The translations under genes and the position numbers were made by a program. This document shows, piece after piece, positions 1-5,968 of a stretch of 6,742 bases of DNA (positions within the stretch are counted from its first letter, which is position 1; each line of letters starts with the position of its first letter). The stretch is from assembly GCA_035416745.1 (NCBI GenBank), contig DAOLNV010000001.1, forward strand, positions 154,592 to 161,333, in the 5' to 3' direction. Source of the stretch: Candidatus Hydrogenedentota bacterium. GTDB taxonomy: Bacteria > Hydrogenedentota > Hydrogenedentia > Hydrogenedentales > SLHB01. Below the pieces are notes generated by a model. The model worked only from the letters and a program-made list of their open reading frames with translations. It was not told where the DNA came from and ran no database searches.

Positions 1-356
1 CCCGGCGCCTTCATCTGGCACTTGCCTTCGAACAAGACGCCTTCGGCTATGGCGATCTTCGGCGCGGTGATGTCGCCCAGGAGCTTGCCCTTCGCGGTGA
101 CCTCGAGGCGGTCATGCGCGAACACATTTCCTTCCACTTCGCCGCTGATGATGATCTGGCCGGCTACGAGCTCGGCTTTGACGCGGCCGGTCTCCTGGAT
201 GACGATGGTGTCATCGCAATGAATGCGCCCGGACACCATGCCCTCGATGCGAACCGTGCCTTTTGATTTCAATTCGCCGACGATTGTCGTGCCTTGGCCG
301 ATAATCGTAACGACATTGGTCTCGTTGTACGTTTTTTTTCTTCCGGAATCGAGCAT
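1..356 (-). CDS. Bactofilin family cytoskeletal protein (partial, 3' end outside window)
   Basis: This frame encodes the first 118 residues of a bactofilin, a small protein that polymerises without nucleotide into filaments on the inner face of the membrane and helps place cell-wall enzymes. After a short polar tail (MLDSGRKKTYNE) comes the bactofilin beta-helix. It shows the family's repeating pattern: IIGQGTTIVGEL (18-29), GTVRIEGMVSG (33-43), a turn rich in I/V, IIISGEVEGNV (68-78), DRLEVTAKGKLLGDI (82-96), and the typical closing turn with IAIAEGVLFEGKC (101-113). The C-terminal end is cut by the window edge; the family usually needs only a few tens of residues more. The ATG at 356-354 lies 2 bases after the stop of the M23 peptidase gene. 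No clear Shine-Dalgarno is visible, so translation probably depends on re-initiation after the peptidase. M23 peptidase/bactofilin pairs are a known arrangement. The identification is secure; the cellular role is inferred. Confidence 0.93.
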   Translation of the reverse strand, partial: MLDSGRKKTYNETNVVTIIGQGTTIVGELKSKGTVRIEGMVSGRIHCDDTIVIQETGRVKAELVAGQIIISGEVEGNVFAHDRLEVTAKGKLLGDITAPKIAIAEGVLFEGKCQMKAP

Positions 357-358
357 AG

Positions 359-1357
359 TTAGTTGACCACAGTAGTTTCGGGATCGATGTTCTTGCCGTT
401 CTTATACACTTCGTAATGGACATGGTAGCCGGTGCTGCGCCCCGTCGTGCCGACCAGTCCGACCTTGTCGCCGCGCATTACGATATCGCCCACCTCGACC
501 ACGGACTTGTACAAATGGGCGTACAATGTCCGGAACCCGTAACCATGGTCGATTTCGACGATATTGCCCAGATCGCCGTCACGCTCGGCTCGCATGACCT
601 TGCCCTTGGCTGTCGCCAACACCGAAGACTTGGCCGGCGCCGAGATGTCGAGGCCGGTATGGAACTGCAGCCGCTTCGAGAAGGGGTCCTTGCGGTTGCC
701 GAACCGGGAAGAGAGCTTTCTGCGGGGATCGACGGTAGGAAGGATATTGGGCGTGCAGGCGATGCGCTCGCGTTTTTCCGTCGTGGCCGCCAACAATTCT
801 TGGAGGCTGGCAACGCGCAGGTCGATTTCCTGGATAATAAGGTCGGCGGAAGGCTCTGACAAACCGTATATCCAGTTTGACGGGCGCGTGAGTTCATCCC
901 CGCTCGAAGCAACCATATCGCTGAGGTCCGCCGGCGGGCCGCCTACGCCTCCGACGCCGTCGCGTATGTAGTCGGCGGAGGACCGGACCTTGGCCGGAAG
1001 GTCATGTACCTCGCGAATCTGGGACTCCAGTTCGTAGAGCCGGTTCAATTTACTTGTAATGGAATCGATACTCTTCTTGTAATCTTCACGGTACTTGCTT
1101 TCGATGGCGGCCAGTTCGTCGGGAGTAATCCCCTCGATGCGGTGGATGACTCCCCCCGCCGTGCGGAGTTGAAAGGTTGCCCGCTCCAGTTCATGCACCT
1201 GGGCCTGGGAATAGCGGTAAAGCTGGAAGGTGAATGTGGAGGCAAAGGCCAGGACACAAAAACACGCAACGGTTAACCAGAGGTGAAAGCTGCAGAGACT
1301 GAGGTTTCGTGTGGCCCCCTTGCCATGGGGGATCATCATCACGGTCCACTTCTTCAT
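359..1357 (-). CDS. M23 (LytM-type) peptidoglycan endopeptidase, membrane-anchored, bactofilin-linked
   Basis: Encodes 332 residues. A positively charged cytoplasmic N-terminus (1-23, starting MKKWTVMMIPHGKG) is followed by one membrane segment (about 24-46, ending TFTFQLYRY). A coiled-coil stalk follows (about 50-120, rich in E, K, R, L), then a Gly/Pro-rich linker (133-145) and a second short helical stretch (168-200). The C-terminal LytM domain (about 215-325) cleaves peptide cross-links in peptidoglycan in the periplasm. The zinc site is complete: H233 and D237 in FHTGLDIS, and H312 and H314 in YHVHYE, with the AHL histidine at H281. The domain is therefore probably active. From what I recall of the family, the opening WTVMMIPHGKGATRNLSL resembles other M23 proteins encoded next to bactofilins, and it could be the cytoplasmic docking tail. 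GGGAG at 1372-1368 lies 10 bases before the ATG. The gene has its own promoter at about 1496-1524 and precedes the bactofilin gene by 2 bases. Confidence 0.95.
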   Translation of the reverse strand: MKKWTVMMIPHGKGATRNLSLCSFHLWLTVACFCVLAFASTFTFQLYRYSQAQVHELERATFQLRTAGGVIHRIEGITPDELAAIESKYREDYKKSIDSITSKLNRLYELESQIREVHDLPAKVRSSADYIRDGVGGVGGPPADLSDMVASSGDELTRPSNWIYGLSEPSADLIIQEIDLRVASLQELLAATTEKRERIACTPNILPTVDPRRKLSSRFGNRKDPFSKRLQFHTGLDISAPAKSSVLATAKGKVMRAERDGDLGNIVEIDHGYGFRTLYAHLYKSVVEVGDIVMRGDKVGLVGTTGRSTGYHVHYEVYKNGKNIDPETTVVN

Positions 1358-1416
1358 ATGGTACGGACTCCCGTGGATGTGAGAGGGCTAACTCTACCTG
1401 AATGTGGCGTGGGCAC
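1354..1416 (-). CDS. Possible 20-codon leader ORF ahead of the M23 gene
   Basis: A GTG at 1416-1414 is preceded by GGGGAG (1427-1422) with an ideal 5-base spacer. It opens a 20-codon frame (MPTPHSGRVSPLTSTGVRTI) whose TGA stop overlaps the M23 ATG as ATGA. The frame lies inside the predicted 5' leader of the M23/bactofilin transcript. It could couple translation of the peptidase to a leader peptide. A short frame ending here has a sizeable chance of arising at random, and GTG starts are common, so this is only a candidate. I recognise no peptide family. Confidence 0.2.
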   Translation of the reverse strand: MPTPHSGRVSPLTSTGVRTI

Positions 1417-1495
1417 GGAATCTCCCCATTTATGCTCCAACGCGACTCCCCAACTTAATACATGCATCTGCGTTTTAGTTCCCACTACCAAACCG

Positions 1496-1524
1496 ACTAT
1501 AGCATGCCCCAAAAATGAAGTCAA
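1496..1524 (-). promoter_or_regulatory. Sigma70-type promoter for the M23-bactofilin operon
   Basis: Read on the minus strand, TTGACT (1524-1519) and TATAGT (1501-1496) are separated by exactly 17 bases. TGC lies directly before the -10 box, giving an extended -10. Each hexamer has one mismatch to the TTGACA/TATAAT consensus. Transcription would start near 1489, leaving a leader of about 130 bases before the M23 ATG at 1357. The position in the only sizeable intergenic gap and the correct orientation support it. There are no expression data here. Confidence 0.7.
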
Positions 1525-1577
1525 CGAGAGAAAAAGTGCTTACGCAGACAGTCGCGCGCATTTCTCATAAATATCAG

Positions 1578-1676
1578 TCAGGGCAATAGTTTACCTTCCG
1601 CCGGTGCCCCATCGTCCCTCAGAAGCCAGCGCAGCCTGTCCAGACCCACCAACAGATGTTTCGTATCGAGCCGCAT
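1578..1676 (-). CDS. Possible small protein, 32 residues, downstream of the glycosyltransferase-methyltransferase gene
   Basis: An ATG at 1676-1674 lies 10 bases after the stop of the glycosyltransferase-methyltransferase gene and opens a 32-codon frame ending in TGA at 1580-1578. The peptide starts MRLDTKHLLVGLDRLRWLLR and ends in a Pro/Gly-containing tail (DDGAPAEGKLLP). The first 20 residues would form an amphipathic helix rich in Leu, Arg and Asp. Third codon positions are mostly G or C in the first half, as in neighbouring genes. No good Shine-Dalgarno is visible, so it would need coupling to the gene before it. I recognise no family; it may equally be untranslated or the remnant of a longer gene. 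Confidence 0.25.
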   Translation of the reverse strand: MRLDTKHLLVGLDRLRWLLRDDGAPAEGKLLP

Positions 1677-1686
1677 GGCCGTTCGT

Positions 1687-2997
1687 TCAGTCCTGATTCA
1701 GCCTCAGTTCAGTAGGTCCGTCTCCCTGTGGGAGATGCCGGCGTTTGGCGGCCTTTACAATAAGCTCTCCCCCTCCGACATAGCAGCATTCCTCGATTTC
1801 ACAGCCGCACCGCTCCATCTCTTTGCATAACGAGGCCCGAGTATAGTGCATGATATGCTCGTCTGCGTACGCCGTGGGGCGGGCCAGCGCGTAGAGGCGC
1901 TCGGTGACAGGCCACCAGAACGTGGCGTAATCGGGTGTTCCAATGACCACGACGCCGCCTGTCCGGCAGACTCGGGCGGCCTCCTGGACGCAATTCAGTT
2001 CGGGGGTATGTTCGATGACCTGAGAGCTGACCACGATGTCGAATTGCTCATCGCCGAAGGGCAGCGCTCCGGCGGTGGCCTGCAGGCGGCGCGGCGCCTT
2101 ATCGCGTAGAAACCGCAATCGGCTGATGTTGATATCGAGCCCGAACATCTCCGGCCGCGTGGTGATGATGCGGCTCGAGCCGCACCCAATGTCAAGGATG
2201 CGGCCGGGGCCGTCAGTGAGCCGGCGGATGATCGAGAAGCGCTTGCGCTGCCAATAGCGCTGCAGCCAGATCCGGCTGTCGTAGGCCCGGTAGTCGTAGT
2301 CCGGGAAGCCGATACTATTGCGGAGGGCATGCATGCGTTTCAAGGTGCGGAGGCAGCTTCTGAAAAGCCGGAATACCGTCCCCGCTTCCTGGCGATAACG
2401 TTTGGACTCATAGTGGAAAGGCAGCTCAATGACGCTGCCGCCCTTGGACATGAACCGCAGGAGAACCTCCATGAGCACGTCGTAGTCTTCACCCTCAATG
2501 GGGACGCGGCGAAGCATGCTCGTGCGGTACATGCGCCGTGCGGAAGAGAGGTCGCGAATGGGCAGTGAAAGGGCCGTGCGGTACATCCAATTGAGCGATC
2601 TGCTCACCAAGCCGCGCAACCAGGGCATCGTGTACGCGCCGCCCGTCACGTAACGGGAAGCGATCAGCAGGTCGCCGCGGTTACGGCGCCGGCAGAATGC
2701 AAACACCAGCGAAGCATCGTGGGGGCTTGGGTTTTCGAGGGTCATCAGCCAGGCGCCGTTGGCTTCCCGGACCGACGCCCGCAGGGCGTCTCCGCAGGTG
2801 TTGCGCTCGAGGGGCACTCTCCGTACGGCAAACCCGCCTATGTCTGTCGGCGGCTCCGTGGCGGCGCTGCCGGTCAGGATGAGGAACTCGGCGGTCACAT
2901 GACACTCGCGCACGAGGGGCGCGATACCTTCCAGGGCCTCAACCGCTTCCTCGACCGGCGCCCCGCTGCACGCAATGGTTACATCTATGGCGCTCAT
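1687..2997 (-). CDS. Fusion of a DPM1-like family 2 glycosyltransferase (degenerate site) and a SAM-dependent methyltransferase
   Basis: Encodes 436 residues in two domains. Residues 1-225 follow the dolichol/polyprenol-phosphate sugar transferase pattern of GT family 2: NTCGDALRASVREANGAWLM (66-85) matches the usual G-x-G-x-A-L-R-x-G...A-x-G-D segment. IASRYVTGG (112-120) matches GSRYVxGG, and LPIRDLSSARRMYR (145-158) matches LPVRDxTSGFRxYR. ELPFHYESKR (191-200) is the usual end of the fold. The catalytic D-x-D, normally MDADLQHPPE, reads T86-L87-E88 followed by NPSPHD, and the PxYNE opening is absent, so donor binding is doubtful. Residues about 240-415 form a class I methyltransferase of the Methyltransf_11 type: motif I ILDIGCGSS (267-275), acidic D288, and FDIVVSSQVIEH (319-330). 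No membrane helices are obvious. The ATG overlaps the stop of the YkgJ-type gene (ATGA). It may modify a lipid-linked or surface glycan; the substrate is unknown. Confidence 0.85.
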   Translation of the reverse strand: MSAIDVTIACSGAPVEEAVEALEGIAPLVRECHVTAEFLILTGSAATEPPTDIGGFAVRRVPLERNTCGDALRASVREANGAWLMTLENPSPHDASLVFAFCRRRNRGDLLIASRYVTGGAYTMPWLRGLVSRSLNWMYRTALSLPIRDLSSARRMYRTSMLRRVPIEGEDYDVLMEVLLRFMSKGGSVIELPFHYESKRYRQEAGTVFRLFRSCLRTLKRMHALRNSIGFPDYDYRAYDSRIWLQRYWQRKRFSIIRRLTDGPGRILDIGCGSSRIITTRPEMFGLDINISRLRFLRDKAPRRLQATAGALPFGDEQFDIVVSSQVIEHTPELNCVQEAARVCRTGGVVVIGTPDYATFWWPVTERLYALARPTAYADEHIMHYTRASLCKEMERCGCEIEECCYVGGGELIVKAAKRRHLPQGDGPTELRLNQD

Positions 2998-3587
2998 CTG
3001 ACCTCGATAAACATCTGGATGAAATCCGAAGATTTCTTGCCCGGATACTCACGATTGTTGAATACCCGCACCAAGTCCTCGTAGTCCACTTGATGCCCAC
3101 AATCCTGGCGGTAGAGCTTGTAGAGGGGTTTTGTCTCGACCACGCCGCCGCGCTGGCGGGGGCATCCCACGTCTTTGTGCAGGGTGAACCCTTTGAACGC
3201 GCCGCTCTGCGTTTCCTGCAGCTTGAACGGGTATAACCGGCACAAGAGAGGCCGGTGCTCGTATATTCTGCAGAATCTGGTCTTCTTGTTGAGGAAATGG
3301 CAGCCGCGCCTTCCCCGTTTCAACGCCATGAGATACCGTTGTTTGCCGCACATCAGCCATGTGGGGTCCTTTTTGTTGACGCCGCTGATGTCGTCCGGTC
3401 CCAGGAATTCCAGAAACACGTATGGGGATTCACCCGTGTTCTTCACAATCCGAATCACGTCCCACGGAGTAGGCAAACAGACCACGTCCGTGCAACAATG
3501 GCCACAGCTGTGGCATCTGAATAGAACTGTTTTTCGTCCCATGCGGGCATACGATACGGACTGCGCGGGGCAAAGGCAAATAGACAT
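2994..3587 (-). CDS. YkgJ-type cysteine-cluster protein (putative zinc or iron-sulfur binding)
   Basis: Encodes up to 197 residues of the YkgJ/UPF0153 family, small cytoplasmic proteins thought to bind zinc or an iron-sulfur cluster. The key cysteines are all present: C25, C28, C31 and C32 in FRCHSCGHCC, then C96, C106 and C116 in a CHFLNKKTRFCRIYEHRPLLCRLYPF-type block spanning 96-121, then C142 and C163. The R-P-x-x-C-R-x-Y-P-F motif is the family hallmark. Two starts are possible: the ATG at 3587, 10 bases after the UspA stop, or the ATG at 3542 (residue 16), which leaves about 8 residues before the first cysteine motif as in most relatives. Neither has a clear Shine-Dalgarno. The stop overlaps the next gene's ATG, so the cysteine protein and the glycosyltransferase-methyltransferase are probably translated together. 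The biochemical role of the family is not established; related cysteine motifs occur in the flagellin lysine methylase FliB, which hints at a methyl-transfer link. Confidence 0.85.
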   Translation of the reverse strand: MSICLCPAQSVSYARMGRKTVLFRCHSCGHCCTDVVCLPTPWDVIRIVKNTGESPYVFLEFLGPDDISGVNKKDPTWLMCGKQRYLMALKRGRRGCHFLNKKTRFCRIYEHRPLLCRLYPFKLQETQSGAFKGFTLHKDVGCPRQRGGVVETKPLYKLYRQDCGHQVDYEDLVRVFNNREYPGKKSSDFIQMFIEVR

Positions 3588-3597
3588 CGGGGGAACG

Positions 3598-4098
3598 TCA
3601 GGTCCCGTCCTGCACCTGTTTCTTGCGTTCTTTCATCGACAACGGGACGATGAGCACGGCGCATTGGGCTTTTCGGCAGATTTTTTCGGTCACGTTTCCG
3701 AAGAGCACCTTGCCGAGCGAACTTCGCCCGTGGCGGCCCATAACGATGAGATCGACGGCCTTTTCTTCAGCGAACTGGAGGATGGCTTCCCAGTCTTTGC
3801 CTACGCGGATAACCACTTCGATGTTGACGGATGCTGGAGTGCGCGCGAGGTAGGCTTCTTGTATGTGCTCGTCGATGTCATGCGTAGCCTTCTGGTCGAC
3901 GTCCTCGACTTCGTAGAGATAGGTTTTCCAGAACTGGGCGTCGGGTTCGGGTATGACGTGGAAGATGTAGAGGATGCTCCCGGGGCGGCGTACGGAAGCA
4001 TCCAGAGCGTAGTCGAAAGCGAATTCGGCGTTTTCGGAAAAGTCCGTGCAGAACAGGATGCGCTCGTATGCGCCGGTGTCTCGAATGGTTTCTGTCAT
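3598..4098 (-). CDS. Universal stress protein (UspA family), ATP-binding type, TRAP-associated
   Basis: Encodes 166 residues with a single Usp domain. The N-terminal strand ERILFCTDFSENA carries the conserved Asp that contacts adenine/ribose. The C-terminal block VDLIVMGRHGRSSLGKVLFGN holds the ATP-binding pattern G-2x-G-9x-G with Asn where Ser/Thr is usual, and ends with the typical CAVLIVP strand. A basic/polar tail (MKERKKQVQDGT) follows. The open frame reaches back to a GTG at 4107. I chose the ATG at 4098 because AGAGGGG (4113-4107) lies 8 bases ahead of it, while the GTG overlaps that site. The gene starts 31 bases after the dctM stop and ends 10 bases before the YkgJ-type gene. In Halomonas the UspA protein TeaD is encoded beside the TeaABC TRAP transporter and modulates ectoine uptake; a similar ATP-sensing control role here is an inference from position. 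Confidence 0.93.
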   Translation of the reverse strand: MTETIRDTGAYERILFCTDFSENAEFAFDYALDASVRRPGSILYIFHVIPEPDAQFWKTYLYEVEDVDQKATHDIDEHIQEAYLARTPASVNIEVVIRVGKDWEAILQFAEEKAVDLIVMGRHGRSSLGKVLFGNVTEKICRKAQCAVLIVPLSMKERKKQVQDGT

Positions 4099-4129
4099 GG
4101 CCTGCACCCCTCTTGTTTGGCCGTAGCAT

Positions 4130-5431
4130 TTACCTCATCAATTTGGGTAGAAACAGGCAGATCCAAGGGAACGCGACCAGCATTGCCGAGGCAACGATGA
4201 GTGCCGCCAGAAAGGGCAGCGAACCCTTGAACACCGTTTGCAGGGGAATATCGCGCGCAATGCCGCTTACCACGTATACATTGACGCCCACCGGGGGCGA
4301 AATAACGCCCATCTGTGTGACCACGACCATGATCACGCCGAACCAGACGGGGTCGTATCCGAGCTTCTGGACAACCGGGTAAAAGATGGGAACCGTGAGC
4401 AATAACAGGGCCAGCGCGTCGAGAAAGCAGCCGCCCACGAGGTAGAAGAGGATGATGAGTGCGATGATCACGAATGGGGGGACGGGAAGCTCCGCCAGGG
4501 TTTCGGCCAGTACGGAGGGGATGCGTGTAACGGCTAGAAAATGCCCGAAGATCAAGGCGCCCGCTATGATGATCATAATCATGCAGGACGTGCGAAGCGT
4601 TTCGATCAGCGCTTGCACGAAGACTTTCCAGGTCAGTTTCCGCTGTACCAGGGAGACGACGATTGTGCCGGCGGCGCCGATAGCAGCGGCCTCGGTAGGC
4701 GTAAACAGCCCGATAAACATCCCGCCCATCACGATGGCAAACAGGATCAGGGTTTCGGACACGCCCGCCAGGGCCTTGAACCGTTGCGCCCACGTCATGG
4801 GGGGACTGGGCGGCCCGAGATGGGGCCGGCGTTTGCAGTTCACATAGATGGTAATGCAGAACATCGCGCCGATCATGATGCCGGGGGCGACGCCTGCAAG
4901 GAATAATTCGCCAATGGACTGCTCGGTCATGATCGCGTAGACGATAAAGACCACGCTCGGGGGAATGAGCATGGCCAGAGTGCCGCCGGAAGCCACCGTG
5001 CCGCTGGCCAGTTCCACATCGTAGTTGTAGCGGCGCATCTCGGGCAGGGCCACGGCCGCCATCGTTGCCGCCGTGGCGGGTCCCGAGCCGCAAATTGCGC
5101 CAAATCCCACGCACGCCGCCACGGTGGCCATGGCCAAGCCGCCGGGCAGGGGGCCGAGCCATGCGTAGGCGGTATTGAACAGGCGCCGGCTGATGCCCCC
5201 GTGAAACGCGATCTGGCCCATCAGGACGAAGAGGGGGATCACGGTGAGGCTGTAGTTCGAGAACGTTCCGTAGAAGTCGTTTGTGGCCATGCTGAACGCC
5301 GCGTGGGGCGATACGACGATGGCGAACCCGACCGTGCCGACCACAGCCATGCACAATGCCACGGGCATGCTGCTTGCAAGAAGCACGACCAACGCCACGC
5401 AACCGAGAATGCCGATCTGAATTTCCGTCAT
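4130..5431 (-). CDS. dctM: TRAP transporter large membrane subunit (DctM)
   Basis: Encodes 433 very hydrophobic residues, the usual DctM length, with about 12-13 membrane segments. DctM is the ion-coupled channel subunit that imports the solute delivered by DctP, usually driven by sodium. Family motifs in order: SLTVIPLFVLMGQI (61-74), GAICGSGPATAATM (111-124), GTLAMLIPPSV (150-160), GLFTPTEAAAIG (241-252) and QMGVISPPVGVNVYVV (373-388). The reading frame stays open for another 102 codons upstream, but those residues are polar, proline-rich and overlap dctQ. The ATG at 5431 gives the normal N-terminus MTEIQIGILG and overlaps the dctQ stop as ATGA. GGGAG lies 11 bases upstream. The substrate cannot be read from this subunit. 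Confidence 0.97.
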   Translation of the reverse strand: MTEIQIGILGCVALVVLLASSMPVALCMAVVGTVGFAIVVSPHAAFSMATNDFYGTFSNYSLTVIPLFVLMGQIAFHGGISRRLFNTAYAWLGPLPGGLAMATVAACVGFGAICGSGPATAATMAAVALPEMRRYNYDVELASGTVASGGTLAMLIPPSVVFIVYAIMTEQSIGELFLAGVAPGIMIGAMFCITIYVNCKRRPHLGPPSPPMTWAQRFKALAGVSETLILFAIVMGGMFIGLFTPTEAAAIGAAGTIVVSLVQRKLTWKVFVQALIETLRTSCMIMIIIAGALIFGHFLAVTRIPSVLAETLAELPVPPFVIIALIILFYLVGGCFLDALALLLLTVPIFYPVVQKLGYDPVWFGVIMVVVTQMGVISPPVGVNVYVVSGIARDIPLQTVFKGSLPFLAALIVASAMLVAFPWICLFLPKLMR

Positions 5432-5940
5432 GGTTTGATCAACTCCCGGTTGGGATGCAGCATGTTGTGAATAATCACCAAGGTGGTCAAGCCGCACGAG
5501 AATGCCAGCATGTGGAGTGTCCAGAACATTGGCACCTGGAGGGTAGGCGTTACCTCGCCGCTCCTGTACATGGAGCTGCCCTGCAGGACGCATCGCCGGC
5601 ACATCAACACGAACAACACGATGGCCAAAAGCCGCCATGACGTATCGACGATAATCCGGCCGCGGCGCGGGAGCTTGTGGAAGAAGAGCTCGATGGAAAC
5701 GTGTCCCTTGACCGCCGTGGTATACGGCAACGCGCACGAGATACAGACGGCGCCCGCAAGAGTTACGATGTCGAACGCCCCCGGTAGCGGCGCATTATGC
5801 AGTTTCCGCAGTACCACATCGAGGCAGGTTGTCACGACCATGACGCACACCGCGGCCGCCGCGGTGTACGCCATGATCATGATCACAGCCTTCACAATCG
5901 CGTTGTACCAGGCGTACAACGCCTTCAGACGGCTAGTCAT
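5428..5940 (-). CDS. dctQ: TRAP transporter small membrane subunit (DctQ)
   Basis: Encodes 170 residues with four membrane segments (about 17-40, 56-76, 100-117 and 137-159), the normal size and layout of DctQ. This subunit pairs with DctM in the inner membrane. Recognisable family features are VVLRKLHNAPLPGAFDIV (42-59), KGHVSIELFF (78-87) and GEVTPTLQVPMFW (128-140), matching the usual R...PL-x-x-x-D/E-I, GH-[VI]-x-[VI]-[DE] and TP-x-L-x-[IV]-P-x-W patterns. The open frame extends 41 codons upstream into dctP, but that part is a shadow. The ATG at 5940 gives a standard N-terminus 28 bases after the dctP stop; AGGAAAGGA lies about 12 bases upstream. The stop is shared with the dctM start (ATGA). 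Confidence 0.95.
   Translation of the reverse strand: MTSRLKALYAWYNAIVKAVIMIMAYTAAAAVCVMVVTTCLDVVLRKLHNAPLPGAFDIVTLAGAVCISCALPYTTAVKGHVSIELFFHKLPRRGRIIVDTSWRLLAIVLFVLMCRRCVLQGSSMYRSGEVTPTLQVPMFWTLHMLAFSCGLTTLVIIHNMLHPNRELIKP
5847..5867. repeat. Perfect 10-bp inverted repeat within dctQ
   Basis: The arms ACACCGCGGC and GCCGCGGTGT are exact reverse complements around a single central base. The repeat lies about 75 bases into dctQ, across the Thr-Ala-Ala-Ala-Ala-Val codons (26-31) of the first membrane segment. In RNA it could fold into a GC-only-cored hairpin. It may be a by-product of alanine codon choice rather than a regulatory element. Confidence 0.6.
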
Positions 5941-5968
5941 ACGACGGTCGATTCCTTTCCTCGAGAAG

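Larger units (their letters stand above)
1358..1686. other. Intergenic region between the two transcription units
   Basis: This 329-base stretch separates the stop of the glycosyltransferase-methyltransferase gene from the M23 start. Going down the minus strand it holds the possible 32-codon ORF (1676-1578) and a stretch with a weak stem (TGC-GTAA-GCA) followed by CTTTTTCTCTC (about 1546-1528). Next come the sigma70-like promoter (1524-1496), two copies of TGGGGAG 24 bases apart (1452-1446 and 1428-1422), and the possible leader ORF. It is more AT-rich around the promoter than the flanking genes. No long plus-strand gene is convincing here. Confidence 0.7.

Noticed and set aside
211..423. 70-codon minus-strand frame across the M23/bactofilin junction
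   Set aside because: Runs out of frame through the bactofilin start; Arg/His-rich and without any family pattern.
1528..1560. Rho-independent terminator after the GT-methyltransferase operon
   Set aside because: A T-rich tract (CTTTTTCTCTC) is present, but the stem before it is only about 3 bp (TGC-GTAA-GCA), too weak to call.
3175..4200. 341-codon plus-strand frame opposite the UspA-like and YkgJ-like genes
   Set aside because: It mirrors two secure minus-strand genes, shows no recognisable domain and has no upstream Shine-Dalgarno that I can see.
4095..5402. 435-codon minus-strand frame overlapping dctM
   Set aside because: Arg/Gly/His-rich composition typical of an out-of-frame reading of a GC-rich gene; dctM in the other frame has every family motif.
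5432..5737. 102-codon N-terminal extension of DctM
   Set aside because: It overlaps dctQ in another frame, has no family similarity or membrane character, and the ATG at 5431 gives the normal DctM N-terminus with an ATGA junction.
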